Positions 1-7,803 of a DNA stretch of 35,311 bases are shown in pieces. The position numbers and the translations under genes were made by a program. The stretch spans positions 1-35,311 of the forward strand of contig RDXN01000088.1 in assembly GCA_004292855.1 (NCBI GenBank), in the 5' to 3' direction. Position 1 is the stretch's first letter. Every line of letters begins with the position of its first letter. The stretch is from Cytophagales bacterium. Lineage in GTDB: Bacteria > Bacteroidota > Bacteroidia > Cytophagales > Spirosomataceae. The notes below the pieces were generated by a model. It ran no database searches. It was given only the letters and a program-made list of their open reading frames with translations, and was not told the DNA's origin.

Positions 1-289
1 GAAAGCCGAGTGTTGATAAATAAGCCCGACGCAGCCAGTTGGCAGTTCTGGTCGGCTAGGGCGGCTTAACTAACCTAAACAACTGCTCGGACTATTGACA
101 GATAGGAGTCGAAATAAAGGTAAAGGGTTGGAATGAAACGCCCTAACTTTTTCATGAACGTTGTAACTCTGATCACGATATGAATGCAAAGTCGATTGTT
201 TGAAAATCATAATTTTTAAATCGAATTTTATTTCTCAATTGGCTGATAGACAACGAATTTTGCACCATAATTCCGTAGCAAAGCAATTA
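1..289. other. Left-edge region without a recognisable gene
   Basis: No gene can be supported here. Frame 1 of the plus strand is open from the window edge to a TAA at 67-69 (22 codons) and could be the tail of a gene that lies mostly outside the window, but the residues match nothing I know. From 70 to 289 the sequence is AT-rich, with stops in all frames, and probably carries the promoter of the next gene. A TTG at 200 would extend that gene upstream, but the ATG at 290 followed at once by a signal peptide is the better start. Confidence 0.4.
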
Positions 290-1060
290 ATGAACGCAAT
301 TTTTCATAACCTCCTCCTGGTCAGTCTTCTGCTGCTCGCTCATTTTTCTTTTTCACACCCCCCCGACAGTACACAAACACCTTTACGCATTGGCGGGGGC
401 GTGACCCTCACCAACAATGGCATCTCGCTCATTCCCACGTTCACACTGGGCAAACCCGCTGTGATGTTCGATCTGGCGGTGAGTGGCAAACGCCATAGTT
501 TTGAACCCCAATTTCGGTTTTCGCTCGAAGGCAAGCCCTGGACGTTGCTGTTCTAGTGGCGGTATAAACTGGTTGAGGGCAAGCGATTTCGGGTGGGCAT
601 CGGGGCGCACCCGGCTATGGCGTTTTTCAAGGTGGTGCCCTCGGCGGTTGAACCGGGCGTTGAGATGATGGTGGCCAAACGGGCAGTGGCAGCAGAGGTT
701 TCGCCCCATTACCAACTCACCAAACACCTGAACGTGGGCCTGTATTACCTCACTGCCTATGGCTTTGATCCGGGCCTGTCGAAAACCCTGCACTTCTTGT
801 CGCTCCGAAGTACGATCTCAAACATCGGCCTAACCAACGGGGTATCGCTTCAGGCGTCGCCCCAGGTGTACTACCTCCGCATGGACGACAAAGGCGGCTT
901 TTACGTAACGTCGACGTTTGGGTTGGCTAAGAAAGGGTTTCCGGTTTCGCTACAGGCTATTGTGAATCAACGCATAAAAACGCAGATTGTAAGCAAGCCA
1001 ACCCTCTGGAATGTTAGTTTGGTGTATTGGTTCGATAAGAAGTTTAAGAGTGAAAAATAG
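290..1060 (+). pseudogene. Secreted barrel-like protein gene interrupted by an in-frame TAG
   Basis: From the ATG at 290 the frame encodes a signal peptide (hydrophobic stretch LLLVSLLLLAHFSFS) and then alternating beta-strand-like sequence. It stops at a TAG at 554-556. The same frame continues without a further stop to 1060, starting WRYKLVEGKRF and ending in strand-like segments (VYYLRMDDKGGFYVTSTFG, then WNVSLVYWFDKKF). Read through, the product would be about 256 residues, a plausible small outer-membrane beta-barrel of unknown function. TAG is one base from TGG (Trp), so the ancestral reading was probably LLFWWRY. This is either a nonsense mutation or a base-call error. No family is recognised. 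The palindromic repeat at 1072 follows the stop. Confidence 0.65.
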
Positions 1061-1071
1061 TAACCCCGGAG

Positions 1072-1180
1072 CACACAGATTTTTTGTCATCCCGACGAAG
1101 GAGGGATCTACTTCGTTAACGCCTAAGTTGATTGTAGGCAAACTAGATCCCTCGTTCTTCAGGATGACAAAAATCTGTGG
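1072..1180. repeat. Palindromic intergenic repeat, family A copy 1
   Basis: Two inverted arms of about 38 bases flank a diverged centre. The left arm (1072-1110) reads ACAGATTTTTTGTCATCC... and ends GAGGGATCTA. The right arm (1144-1180) is its reverse complement with a few mismatches and a one-base length difference in the T run. The core, TTTTGTCATCCYGA plus five variable bases plus GAGGGATCT, recurs at 4404 and 6801. The element separates the broken gene at 290 from the ABM-domain gene and ends 13 bases before the latter's ATG, so a strong hairpin would lie in that gene's leader if it is transcribed from upstream. Confidence 0.85.
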
Positions 1181-1193
1181 TTAAAAACTCATT

Positions 1194-1613
1194 ATGCAAA
1201 AAGTCAAACCCGCAATCGCATTTTATAAGCGTGATCCTGGTCCCTTCCTCACGATCAGCTTGTTGCTCCTCTTTTTCATCAACACCTCATTTGCCCAGGA
1301 CAAAAAGCCAATGGTCCGGCTGGCGAAGCTCGTTGTTGATGCTCCGCAACTGGAAGCCTACAAAGCCCTGCTGAAAGAAGAAATCGAGGCTTCGGTGCGG
1401 CTGGAACCGGGTGTCAAAACGCTCTATGCCGTGTCGGAGAAGGCCCGGCCAACACACTTCACGATTTTGGAGATTTATGCGGACTCAGCCGCGTATCAGG
1501 CGCACATTAAAACGTCCCATTTCCTGAAATACAAGACCGGCACCGCAGGCATGGTTAAGGCACTGGAATTGGTGGAGACCAATCCGCTGGTGCCGGGTAT
1601 GAAGATAAAGTAG
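1194..1613 (+). CDS. Secreted antibiotic-biosynthesis-monooxygenase (ABM) domain protein
   Basis: A 139-residue protein. Residues 1-35 form an export signal with a long basic start, a hydrophobic run (LTISLLLLFFINTSFA) and a likely cleavage before QDKKP. The rest fits a single ABM/YgiN-like ferredoxin-fold domain: a first strand (VRLAKLVVDA), a helix containing LEAYKALLKEEIEAS, then EPGVKTLYAV, the characteristic HFTILEIYADSAAYQAHIKT segment and a C-terminal helix (SHFLKYKTGTAGMV). Members are small dimeric proteins acting as cofactor-free monooxygenases on quinols or as haem-handling proteins; the activity here is not predictable. Export to the periplasm is somewhat unusual for the family but recurs in Bacteroidota. 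The gene converges on the minus-strand DUF1080-like gene, whose stop lies 9 bases away. Confidence 0.85.
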   Translation: MQKVKPAIAFYKRDPGPFLTISLLLLFFINTSFAQDKKPMVRLAKLVVDAPQLEAYKALLKEEIEASVRLEPGVKTLYAVSEKARPTHFTILEIYADSAAYQAHIKTSHFLKYKTGTAGMVKALELVETNPLVPGMKIK

Positions 1614-1622
1614 AGGGCTAGG

Positions 1623-2297
1623 CTACTGTTTGGTAACGGTCAAATCGGCGAAGTATCCCTCCGTACCCACATCGACCCACAGGCCAATGCCACCCGATGC
1701 GTCGGGGCCAAGTTTGAGGTCGTTCACAATGAGCGAAGGCTGTTTGTTGTTATTCAGGTAAAGTTGAGCCTGTTTGCCCTGCACCACGATTTTCAGGGCA
1801 ATCCACTCGTTCAAGCCCATGTCCGCGTAGGATTCGTAGCGTTCGGGGGCTTCCTTTCGCAGTCGGTCGAACTTATAATCGGGGTACGAGTAATATTGGG
1901 TGGAATGATTGCGTCGAACCTGATCGTCGGCGCGGCCATTGGTGGGGCGAATGTAGAAATTCTCAAAGCTGGAATTGGTTTCACTGACCCGAAAGGCAAC
2001 GCCAATGAATCCCCGTGCGGTTGGGGTGGCTGTTTTCAGCAACCGACTCAACACCTTTACTTCAATGGTGCCATTCGTGAAATTAACGCCCTTGATTTTG
2101 ACGAACGTTGGCTCGTCCACCTTTTGCAGGGTAGAGTCTTTCACGACTTTCAGGGCCGTTTTGCCCATCACCCGCTCAAACGACATCGACACCTGATTGG
2201 GTATCAGTTTGTCTTTTTCGAGTTTGATGGCTTGTGCGAACAAATCCGAAGCACAAAGGAGTAAACCGCTTACGAGAGAGAATAGAATCCGTTTCAT
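1623..2297 (-). CDS. Secreted DUF1080-like (concanavalin-fold) protein
   Basis: A 224-residue exported protein; signal peptide MKRILFSLVSGLLLCASDLFA, then QAIKLEKDKL. The body looks like one jelly-roll domain of the DUF1080/LamG type: FVKIKGVNFTNGTIEVKV, then GFIGVAFRVSE, FENFYIRPTNGRADDQ, NEWIALKIVVQGKQAQLYLN and a closing GGIGLWVDVGTEGYFADLTV. Such domains bind or hydrolyse glycans (3-keto-disaccharide hydrolases among them), but no catalytic residues can be assigned. I chose the ATG at 2297; a TTG at 2312 would overlap the preceding CoA-transferase gene by 11 bases. The gap from the CoA-transferase stop (2302) to this ATG is 4 bases, so the two are almost certainly co-transcribed as the distal part of the minus arm of the acid/acyl-CoA locus. 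Confidence 0.8.
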   Translation of the reverse strand: MKRILFSLVSGLLLCASDLFAQAIKLEKDKLIPNQVSMSFERVMGKTALKVVKDSTLQKVDEPTFVKIKGVNFTNGTIEVKVLSRLLKTATPTARGFIGVAFRVSETNSSFENFYIRPTNGRADDQVRRNHSTQYYSYPDYKFDRLRKEAPERYESYADMGLNEWIALKIVVQGKQAQLYLNNNKQPSLIVNDLKLGPDASGGIGLWVDVGTEGYFADLTVTKQ

Positions 2298-2301
2298 TCG
2301 C

Positions 2302-3504
2302 TTAGTTATCAATACTATAAGCTGTTTTTTTTGTCAATAATGCTTCTTTCTCAGCCAGAGAAAAACCGAGTTCACCTAGTAAATCGTTCGTATCCCAGCC
2401 GCGTGGAACAGCAGTAGAACCCGCCGATGGATACTGCCCATCTACCCGAACAGTAGAGCGAATTACGGCGGTTTTTCCTTCGGTCGGGTGGGCTTCATGA
2501 TCCAGCAACCCAACCGCTTTCAGGTGTGGGTCTTCCACCAGAGTTTGGAGCGTGTGGCAGGGCATAGCGGGCAGGTCGGCCTCCCGAAACAAGGCAAGCC
2601 ATTCGTCGGTCGTTCTAGTTTCGAGCGGTGCCCCCCGAACGGCAAACCACTCCGACACGTAGTTAGCCCGACTAGCAACGGTGCTAAAACGGGCATCGTT
2701 GAGCAACTCTTCCCGGTTCGTCACGGTCAGAAAAGCCCGCACCTGCGCGTCGGTGTTAATGGTGAAGGAGATGTAGCCGTCCTTCGTTTTCACGGGCTGA
2801 TTATGCGGACTCAGCAAACGCAGGTCTCCGGCGGGGCCAACCGGCGGGTCGAAACTTTGTTGGGCCAGATGCTCCTGCAACACAAAAGCGGCCATTGTCT
2901 CGAACATCGGAATCTCCAGGCTCGCCCCCTCGCCTGTTCGTTGCCGTTGCATCAGGGCGGCCATAACCGCCCCCGCCGTAATCTCGCCCACTACGTGATC
3001 GCAAATGAGCATGGGCACGTAAGCCGGTTTGCCATCACGGGCGGTCGACAAACCAGCAATGCCCGACGCCCCCTGCAACACACTGTCGTAGGTGGGGAGT
3101 CCGGCATAGGGGCCATCGGTGCCGTAACCCGTTATCAGGCAGTAGATTTTGTCAGGATATTTCGCCCGAATCGAGTCAGAATCCAGCCCCAACCGGGCCA
3201 AGGCGTCGGGGCGCATGTTGGCCACAATCACGTCGGCCCAACGGATCAACCGTTCGCAAACCTCCTTGCCGCCTGGGGTTTTGAGATCAAGGCAAATGTT
3301 GCGCTTACCCCGGTTCAGGTGCAGGTACGCGCCCGAATGTTGGCCCGTTGGCGAGGAGCCACCCAACCCGCGCATAAGGTCGCCAGAGGGGTGTTCGACC
3401 TTGACAATATTGGCCCCGTACTGCCCCAATCGCCAGGTAGCTACCGGGCCGACCACAACGGCGGTCAGGTCGAGTACGTTGATTTCGTTGAGCGGCTCAA
3501 ACAT
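2302..3504 (-). CDS. Class III (CaiB/BaiF) CoA-transferase
   Basis: A 400-residue cytoplasmic enzyme of normal family length that moves CoA from a donor thioester to a carboxylic acid. Family landmarks: the N-terminal VLDLTAVVVGPVATWRLGQYGANIVKVE, then HLNRGKRNICLDLKTPGG, VIVANMRPDALARLGL, and GYGTDGPYAGLPTYDSVLQG. The Asp in PMLICDHVVGEITAG is residue 169 from the chosen start and corresponds to the aspartate that carries the acyl group in formyl-CoA transferase. The start at 3504 (MFEPLNEINVLDL) is preferred over one at 3543, because the added residues come from a repetitive ATTTGGG tract and do not look coding. It follows the MaoC-like gene by 46 bases and precedes the DUF1080-like gene by 4. 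The acid substrate is unknown. Confidence 0.95.
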   Translation of the reverse strand: MFEPLNEINVLDLTAVVVGPVATWRLGQYGANIVKVEHPSGDLMRGLGGSSPTGQHSGAYLHLNRGKRNICLDLKTPGGKEVCERLIRWADVIVANMRPDALARLGLDSDSIRAKYPDKIYCLITGYGTDGPYAGLPTYDSVLQGASGIAGLSTARDGKPAYVPMLICDHVVGEITAGAVMAALMQRQRTGEGASLEIPMFETMAAFVLQEHLAQQSFDPPVGPAGDLRLLSPHNQPVKTKDGYISFTINTDAQVRAFLTVTNREELLNDARFSTVASRANYVSEWFAVRGAPLETRTTDEWLALFREADLPAMPCHTLQTLVEDPHLKAVGLLDHEAHPTEGKTAVIRSTVRVDGQYPSAGSTAVPRGWDTNDLLGELGFSLAEKEALLTKKTAYSIDN

Positions 3505-3550
3505 GATGATTTCGGATTTGGGATTTGGGATTAGCTCTGCCAAATCACAA

Positions 3551-4381
3551 TCATATTTTGGCTTCCATTAGTATAGCAATCCGGTTCGTGTTGTCCAATA
3601 TCGACAATTGCCAGCCGGTTTCGTTTTGGTTGGCCGTTAGGGTCATGGGGCGATTACAGAACAGGGGGGCCATGTGTTTAACGGTCAGTTCGGTCGGTGC
3701 AAACCCCAACTCCGTTCGGATAAACTCGGTTAGCAGCAGGGTCGATAAGCCGCCGTTTACGACCAAATCCGGGAGTCCTTCTACGGTTCGGGCATAGTCG
3801 CGGTCGAGGTGAATTTTGTGCGAATTAAACCCCAGGGCCGAATACTGAAACAGTAGCGTTTCGTCCGGTATAACCTGCTTCTGGCAGTGGGCCTGAATTG
3901 GCTCAATCGGGGTTTGCGCGGCTTTAGCCTGTCCAGTTGCACCACTCAGGAGGATGTAGGTCTGCGTCTCGATTATTGCCGGTGATGGGTCAAAAACCGG
4001 GCGTAGTTCATGCTGAACTGTCACAATAGCCATTGGGCCAGATGAGGTCGTTTTCTCAGAAATGCTCTTGACAAAACTCGTTCGCTCAACCTCCGATCCA
4101 ATCACAATTGACCCCTGATAGGACACCGTTCTGCCGCCCAACAGCAAGCGCGGCAAGCCGAGGTCGGGGATGGGAACGCCCAAACCGGGGAATCCATCTG
4201 AGCGCAGGGCAGACCGTTGGGTGTCGCCAGCGAGCATAAAAAAGTGCCAACTGAGTGGCAATGCATCGCCTTCCGAAAACGTATCGGGGTTCAAATCCAG
4301 CATAGCGGCCACCCGGCGCACCATAGTTAGGCTACAGTGATCTCTTCGGCGGGTCGGCTGATGGGCTGATGACACGTTCAT
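3551..4381 (-). CDS. MaoC-like hydratase/dehydratase, mesaconyl-C4-CoA hydratase type
   Basis: A 276-residue double-hotdog protein of the HTD2/FAS1-like dehydratase group, which includes mesaconyl-C4-CoA and itaconyl-CoA hydratases. The N-terminal half has HCSLTMVRRVAAMLDLNP and LPLSWHFFML, GRTVSYQGSIVIGSEVER and a strand-rich hotdog core. The C-terminal half carries the diagnostic block at residues 178-197, FQYSALGFNSHKIHLDRDYA, followed by EGLPDLVVNGGL. Such enzymes add water to, or remove it from, an enoyl/3-hydroxyacyl-CoA. Being first in the minus arm just before the CoA-transferase, it probably acts on the CoA ester that enzyme makes. The exact substrate (C4/C5 dicarboxylate or other branched acid) cannot be told from sequence. 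Confidence 0.88.
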   Translation of the reverse strand: MNVSSAHQPTRRRDHCSLTMVRRVAAMLDLNPDTFSEGDALPLSWHFFMLAGDTQRSALRSDGFPGLGVPIPDLGLPRLLLGGRTVSYQGSIVIGSEVERTSFVKSISEKTTSSGPMAIVTVQHELRPVFDPSPAIIETQTYILLSGATGQAKAAQTPIEPIQAHCQKQVIPDETLLFQYSALGFNSHKIHLDRDYARTVEGLPDLVVNGGLSTLLLTEFIRTELGFAPTELTVKHMAPLFCNRPMTLTANQNETGWQLSILDNTNRIAILMEAKI

Positions 4382-4403
4382 GGTTTGATTGAGGATTGCT
4401 GAT

Positions 4404-4493
4404 TTTTGTCATCCCGAGGCACGAGGGATCTAGTTACCTGACCCCCAATTGGTGATAAGCAATCCAGATCCCTCGTGCCTCGGGATGACAAAA
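4404..4493. repeat. Palindromic intergenic repeat, family A copy 2
   Basis: Two perfect 28-base inverted arms (4404-4431 and 4466-4493) around a 34-base centre. The arm reads TTTTGTCATCCCGA, then GGCAC, then GAGGGATCT. It lies between the start of the MaoC-like gene (4381) and the divergent promoter area at about 4505-4565, so it would be transcribed in the 5' leader of the minus-strand mRNA. Confidence 0.92.
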
Positions 4494-4504
4494 CCTCTCT
4501 CAGC

Positions 4505-4565
4505 TTCCTGTCAAAAATAGAGTATTTATTTTATATTTGAAAAATACTTTTCACATTTGCAAAGG
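4505..4565. promoter_or_regulatory. Divergent promoter region with candidate IclR operator
   Basis: This short AT-rich segment lies between the two arms of the acid/acyl-CoA locus. It has a Bacteroidota-type -7 box on each strand: TATTTTTG on the minus strand (4512-4519), pointing at the MaoC-like gene, and TATATTTG on the plus strand (4532-4539), pointing at the VOC gene. Neither has a convincing -33 TTTG. An inverted repeat AGTATTT (4521-4527) / AAATACT (4542-4548) spans the plus-strand box and is a natural candidate operator for the IclR regulator encoded at 5002. Boxes and dyad are seen directly; their function is inferred. Confidence 0.5.
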
Positions 4566-4581
4566 AATAATCAAATTAGAC

Positions 4582-4998
4582 ATGACCTTCAACTATCACC
4601 ACATGAATCTCTGCACGGAGGATGTGCAGCGAACCTCGGCCTTCTACCAATCCGTGTTTGGGCTTACGCGGGTGACGGATGATGAACACAAACTGGCAGG
4701 CGAGGATACCGCTGATCGGTTTACGGGCGCGGTCGATTTTTTGACCGATGGCACCGTCGAGTTTCACATTACGCGCAAAGACGCTAACCTCGGCTTTCGG
4801 ATGAAACAGTTCATCAATCCAGTGGAACGGGGCCATTTCTGTTTCCGCACCGACGACATCGAGGGCTTCAAAAAGCGGCTCGAAGAACAGGGAATTCCCT
4901 ATGCCGACTATGGCAAATGGGCGTTGGCGGGTTGGTATCAGATCTTTTTTCACGACCCCGATGGCAACATCATTGAGGTTCATCAAACGGGCCTGTGA
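4582..4998 (+). CDS. VOC-family (glyoxalase/bleomycin-resistance fold) protein
   Basis: A 138-residue single-module vicinal-oxygen-chelate protein with two beta-alpha-beta-beta-beta repeats. Strand one holds HHMNLCTEDVQRTSAFYQSV; the second repeat begins RGHFCFRTDDIEGFKKRL and ends FFHDPDGNIIEVHQ. His7, His85 and Glu132 sit where the family's metal ligands normally are. Members include glyoxalases, epimerases and antibiotic-modifying enzymes; lacking closer signatures, the reaction stays open. The ATG at 4582 is used because the domain begins there; an upstream TTG at 4537 overlaps the predicted -7 box. The stop is 3 bases before the IclR ATG. First in the plus arm, it may isomerise or detoxify an intermediate. 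Confidence 0.85.
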   Translation: MTFNYHHMNLCTEDVQRTSAFYQSVFGLTRVTDDEHKLAGEDTADRFTGAVDFLTDGTVEFHITRKDANLGFRMKQFINPVERGHFCFRTDDIEGFKKRLEEQGIPYADYGKWALAGWYQIFFHDPDGNIIEVHQTGL

Positions 4999-5001
4999 CG
5001 C

Positions 5002-5787
5002 ATGAAAGCGGTTGAAGCAGACGAGGCATCGGAAAAGACCAACGGGTATTCGGCCCCGGCGTTGGAAAAAGGGCTGGACATTCTGGAAGTGCTGTGCCAA
5101 AGCGAAAATGGCCTGACGCAACAGGAAATTGCGGCTCGGCTGGGCCGGAACCTGGGCGAGATTTACCGGATGCTCACCTGTTTGGTTCGTCGGGATTACG
5201 TAGCCAACTACGGCAATACCTACACCCTCACTACGAAGCTGTTTCAGTTATCGCATTTTCACCCGCCCACCTATCGGTTGCTGACCGAGGCTATGCCGGT
5301 CATGGAAGCCCTCTCGCGCGACATCGCGTTTCCCTGCGATTTGCGGGTGTATAACAAAGGCGTTCAGACGGTTATAGCGTCCATTCAACCACCAGACGGC
5401 CTGGGTTTTATGACCCGTGTGGGGTCCGAAATTGCCGTAGCCCCCTCGGCATCAGGGTTGGTGTTGGTGGCATTTCAAAATCCGGTTATTCGGGAGTTCC
5501 GCATTCGGGAAAGTCTGCCGAACCAATCAGAAATTGCAGCAGAGCAGTTTCGTCTTGCGCTAAACGAGGTGGCTACCAAAGGGTTTGCCTCGATTCAGAG
5601 TAATCAGTATGCGGGACTGCACGCGATTTCGTTTCCCATTCTCGACATGAATCGGAACGCCCTTGCCGCCATCACCGTCCCGATGTTGGCCCGTATCGAC
5701 GGACAGCAACAGACCACGCTGGCCGAGGTCGAAGAAAAACTCCGAAACAGTGCGTCAAGTCTCAGCAGCCGCATTAACCCCCGTTAG
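5002..5787 (+). CDS. IclR-family transcriptional regulator
   Basis: A 261-residue regulator. Residues 17-80 form the winged helix-turn-helix (APALEKGLDILEVL, then GLTQQEIAARLGRN and GEIYRMLTCLVRRDYV). Residues 95-255 form the IclR effector-binding domain (TEAMPVMEALSRDI, FMTRVGSEIAVAPSASGLVL, GLHAISFPILDMNRNALAAITV). IclR proteins usually control small catabolic operons in response to a metabolite of the pathway. This gene lies between the VOC and transporter genes, so it most likely controls its own operon and the divergent CoA-transferase arm through the dyad at 4521-4548. Whether it represses or activates cannot be read from sequence. Confidence 0.96.
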   Translation: MKAVEADEASEKTNGYSAPALEKGLDILEVLCQSENGLTQQEIAARLGRNLGEIYRMLTCLVRRDYVANYGNTYTLTTKLFQLSHFHPPTYRLLTEAMPVMEALSRDIAFPCDLRVYNKGVQTVIASIQPPDGLGFMTRVGSEIAVAPSASGLVLVAFQNPVIREFRIRESLPNQSEIAAEQFRLALNEVATKGFASIQSNQYAGLHAISFPILDMNRNALAAITVPMLARIDGQQQTTLAEVEEKLRNSASSLSSRINPR

Positions 5788-5805
5788 GTTCCTCGAACAC
5801 GTCCT

Positions 5806-6789
5806 ATGCAGAACAGCGTTAACGTCCTTCTGAAAACCCTCAACCAACACGCTTTCACCATCGGGGCAGTGGCTGCGGTGGTGGTTGGGATGTGCTTCCC
5901 GCAGTACTTCCGGCAAATCGGTGATTTCAAGTTCACGAGTCTGATTGTGCCGCTCATTCAGCTCATCATGTTCACGATGGGCACCGAAATGAGCCTGAAG
6001 GACTTTGAGGGCGTGGTAAAAATGCCCAAAGCGGTGATTATTGGCCTGATTAGTCACTTCACCATCATGCCGCTGGTGGGTTTTTCGCTGGCCAAAGGGT
6101 TTGGCTTTGACCCCGAAATAGCCGCCGGGATCATCCTGATCGGTTCGGTGCCAAGCGGTGTCACCTCCAACGTGCTGGCCTTTATTGCCAAAGCCAACAT
6201 GCCGCTGTCGGTGACTATCGCGACCATATCGACGCTAATTGCTCCCGTCATGACGCCGTTTTTGATGAAAATCCTGGCGGGGCAATTTGTGCAGATCGAC
6301 TTTGTAGCCATGATGTTGCACGTTATCCAGATCATCCTGCTCCCCATTGCGCTGGGGCTGGTCATCAACCGGCTCATCCGCAACGGCATGAAATGGTTGC
6401 AAACGGTCATGCCTATTATATCCATGATGGGAGTGCTGATGATGCTGATCGTGATTGTTTCGTCGGGGCGCGATGCCCTGCTAAACATTGGCCCGATGCT
6501 GTTTCTGGCGTCGGTCATTCACCATTCAACGGGCTATCTGCTGGGCTATTGGAGCGGGCGGCTCATGGGCCTCGACGAACCAACCTGCCGAACGATTTCG
6601 CTGGAGGTGGGAATGCAAAATGGCGGGCTGGCATCGGGGATTGCCCTGCAAATGGGCAAAGTGGCAACCATCGGGCTTGCTTCGGCGATTTCGGTGCCGT
6701 GGATGACCATTTCGGGTTCGCTGCTGGCAAACTGGTGGCGGAATCGGCAGAGCGAGGCAGATGTAAAATTGGAATCAGTCACAACCTAA
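5806..6789 (+). CDS. Bile acid:sodium symporter (BASS) family transporter
   Basis: A 327-residue integral membrane protein with about nine or ten hydrophobic helices, near the usual family length. The BASS hallmark is the helix around residues 266-278 (LEVGMQNGGLASG); an earlier conserved loop reads GSVPSGVTSNVLAFIA. Family members carry organic anions such as bile acids, pyruvate, pantoate or other carboxylates, generally with sodium. It starts 18 bases after the IclR stop and precedes an acyl-CoA dehydrogenase gene, so it is the probable uptake system for the acid that the locus activates to a CoA ester. An arsenite-type (ACR3) function is less likely, since no arsenic genes are nearby. Confidence 0.92.
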   Translation: MQNSVNVLLKTLNQHAFTIGAVAAVVVGMCFPQYFRQIGDFKFTSLIVPLIQLIMFTMGTEMSLKDFEGVVKMPKAVIIGLISHFTIMPLVGFSLAKGFGFDPEIAAGIILIGSVPSGVTSNVLAFIAKANMPLSVTIATISTLIAPVMTPFLMKILAGQFVQIDFVAMMLHVIQIILLPIALGLVINRLIRNGMKWLQTVMPIISMMGVLMMLIVIVSSGRDALLNIGPMLFLASVIHHSTGYLLGYWSGRLMGLDEPTCRTISLEVGMQNGGLASGIALQMGKVATIGLASAISVPWMTISGSLLANWWRNRQSEADVKLESVTT

Positions 6790-6800
6790 TTTGAGAACGT

Positions 6801-6893
6801 TTTTTGTCATCCCGAAGCATGAGGGATCTACTTCTGTTGTAGTCAAATTGAGGATTGATAAAGTAGATCCCTCATGCTTCGGGATGACAAAAA
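6801..6893. repeat. Palindromic intergenic repeat, family A copy 3
   Basis: Two perfect 32-base inverted arms (6801-6832 and 6862-6893) with a 29-base centre. The arm reads TTTTTGTCATCCCGA, AGCAT, GAGGGATCTACT. It lies inside the plus arm of the acid/acyl-CoA locus, between the transporter and the 3-hydroxyacyl-CoA dehydrogenase genes, where a hairpin could attenuate transcription or stabilise a processed mRNA end. Confidence 0.93.
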
Positions 6894-6911
6894 TCAGCTT
6901 TCCAATAAGTC

Positions 6912-7772
6912 ATGAACATCACCAACATCGCCATCATCGGAGCGGGCAATATGGGCCATCAGATTGCCGTTTGTGCGGCTCTGGCGGGCTTTCGGGTACG
7001 ATGTACGGATACCAACGGGGCCATTCTGGATCAGGCCATTGCGTTCGCTGATACCTACCTGACCGGACGCGTGACTAAAGGCAAGCTGACCCAGGAAGCC
7101 GCCGATCAGGCCCGCGCACGGCTGGCGTTTGTGCCAATGCTGGAGGAAGCCGTTGCCGATGTCGACCTTGTGATTGAAGCGATTATTGAAAAGTTGGACG
7201 TCAAAAGAGCATTGTTTGCCCAGCTAGACAAGCTCTGCCCGGCCCACACCATTCTGGCAACGAACAGTTCCTACATTGTTAGCTCCAAAATCGCCGATGC
7301 TACGTCCCGGCCCGATAAGGTGTGTAACATGCACTTTTTCAACCCGGCCCTAGTCATGAAACTGGTGGAGGTCGTGAAAGGTCCGCATGTGTCGCAAGAG
7401 ACGGTCGATACCGTGATGACTGCCGCCCGAACGATGGGAAAGACGCCCGTTTTGCTCCATAAAGAAATCTACGGATTCCTGGTCAACCGGTTTTTGCAGG
7501 CCACCCGGCAGGAAGCCCTCAAACTCCTCGACATGGGCGTAGCCTCGCACGAGGACATCGACACGGCGGTCATGAACGGCCTGGGCTACCCGATGGGACC
7601 GTTTCAACTGCTGGACCTGACGGGCCTAGATCTCGCCTATCACGTGGGCATGGAGAAATACCGCGAGACCGGCGACCCTGCCGACCGACCTTCGCCCACG
7701 GTGGTCGAAAAATTCACCAAAGGCGAGTGGGGCAAAAAAGTCGGAAAGGGTTTCTACGACTACGAATCTTGA
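6912..7772 (+). CDS. 3-hydroxyacyl-CoA dehydrogenase family protein
   Basis: A 286-residue NAD(P)-dependent dehydrogenase of the 3-hydroxybutyryl-CoA dehydrogenase type. The N-terminal Rossmann fold has GAGNMG at residues 10-15 and an Asp (RCTDTNG) at the end of the second strand, typical of NAD preference. VIEAIIEKLDVKRALFAQLD and LATNSSYIVSSKIAD follow. His141 in CNMHFFNP and Asn192 in VNRFLQA match catalytic positions. The C-terminal domain ends GKKVGKGFYDYES. It should oxidise a 3-hydroxyacyl-CoA to the 3-oxo form, the step after the MaoC-like hydratase. It may be specialised for a short or branched acyl chain rather than general fatty-acid oxidation, because no thiolase or acyl-CoA dehydrogenase accompanies it. 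Confidence 0.94.
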   Translation: MNITNIAIIGAGNMGHQIAVCAALAGFRVRCTDTNGAILDQAIAFADTYLTGRVTKGKLTQEAADQARARLAFVPMLEEAVADVDLVIEAIIEKLDVKRALFAQLDKLCPAHTILATNSSYIVSSKIADATSRPDKVCNMHFFNPALVMKLVEVVKGPHVSQETVDTVMTAARTMGKTPVLLHKEIYGFLVNRFLQATRQEALKLLDMGVASHEDIDTAVMNGLGYPMGPFQLLDLTGLDLAYHVGMEKYRETGDPADRPSPTVVEKFTKGEWGKKVGKGFYDYES

Positions 7773-7803
7773 CTAAATGACACCTACCTAACTGACCAGT
7801 ACG

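Noticed and set aside
2488-3534. 348-codon open frame on the plus strand
   Set aside because: It is the complement of the CoA-transferase gene, which has clear family motifs; the plus-strand product has none.
3505-3543. N-terminal extension of the CoA-transferase
   Set aside because: The extra codons come from tandem ATTTGGG-like repeats typical of noncoding DNA; the family domain starts at 3504.
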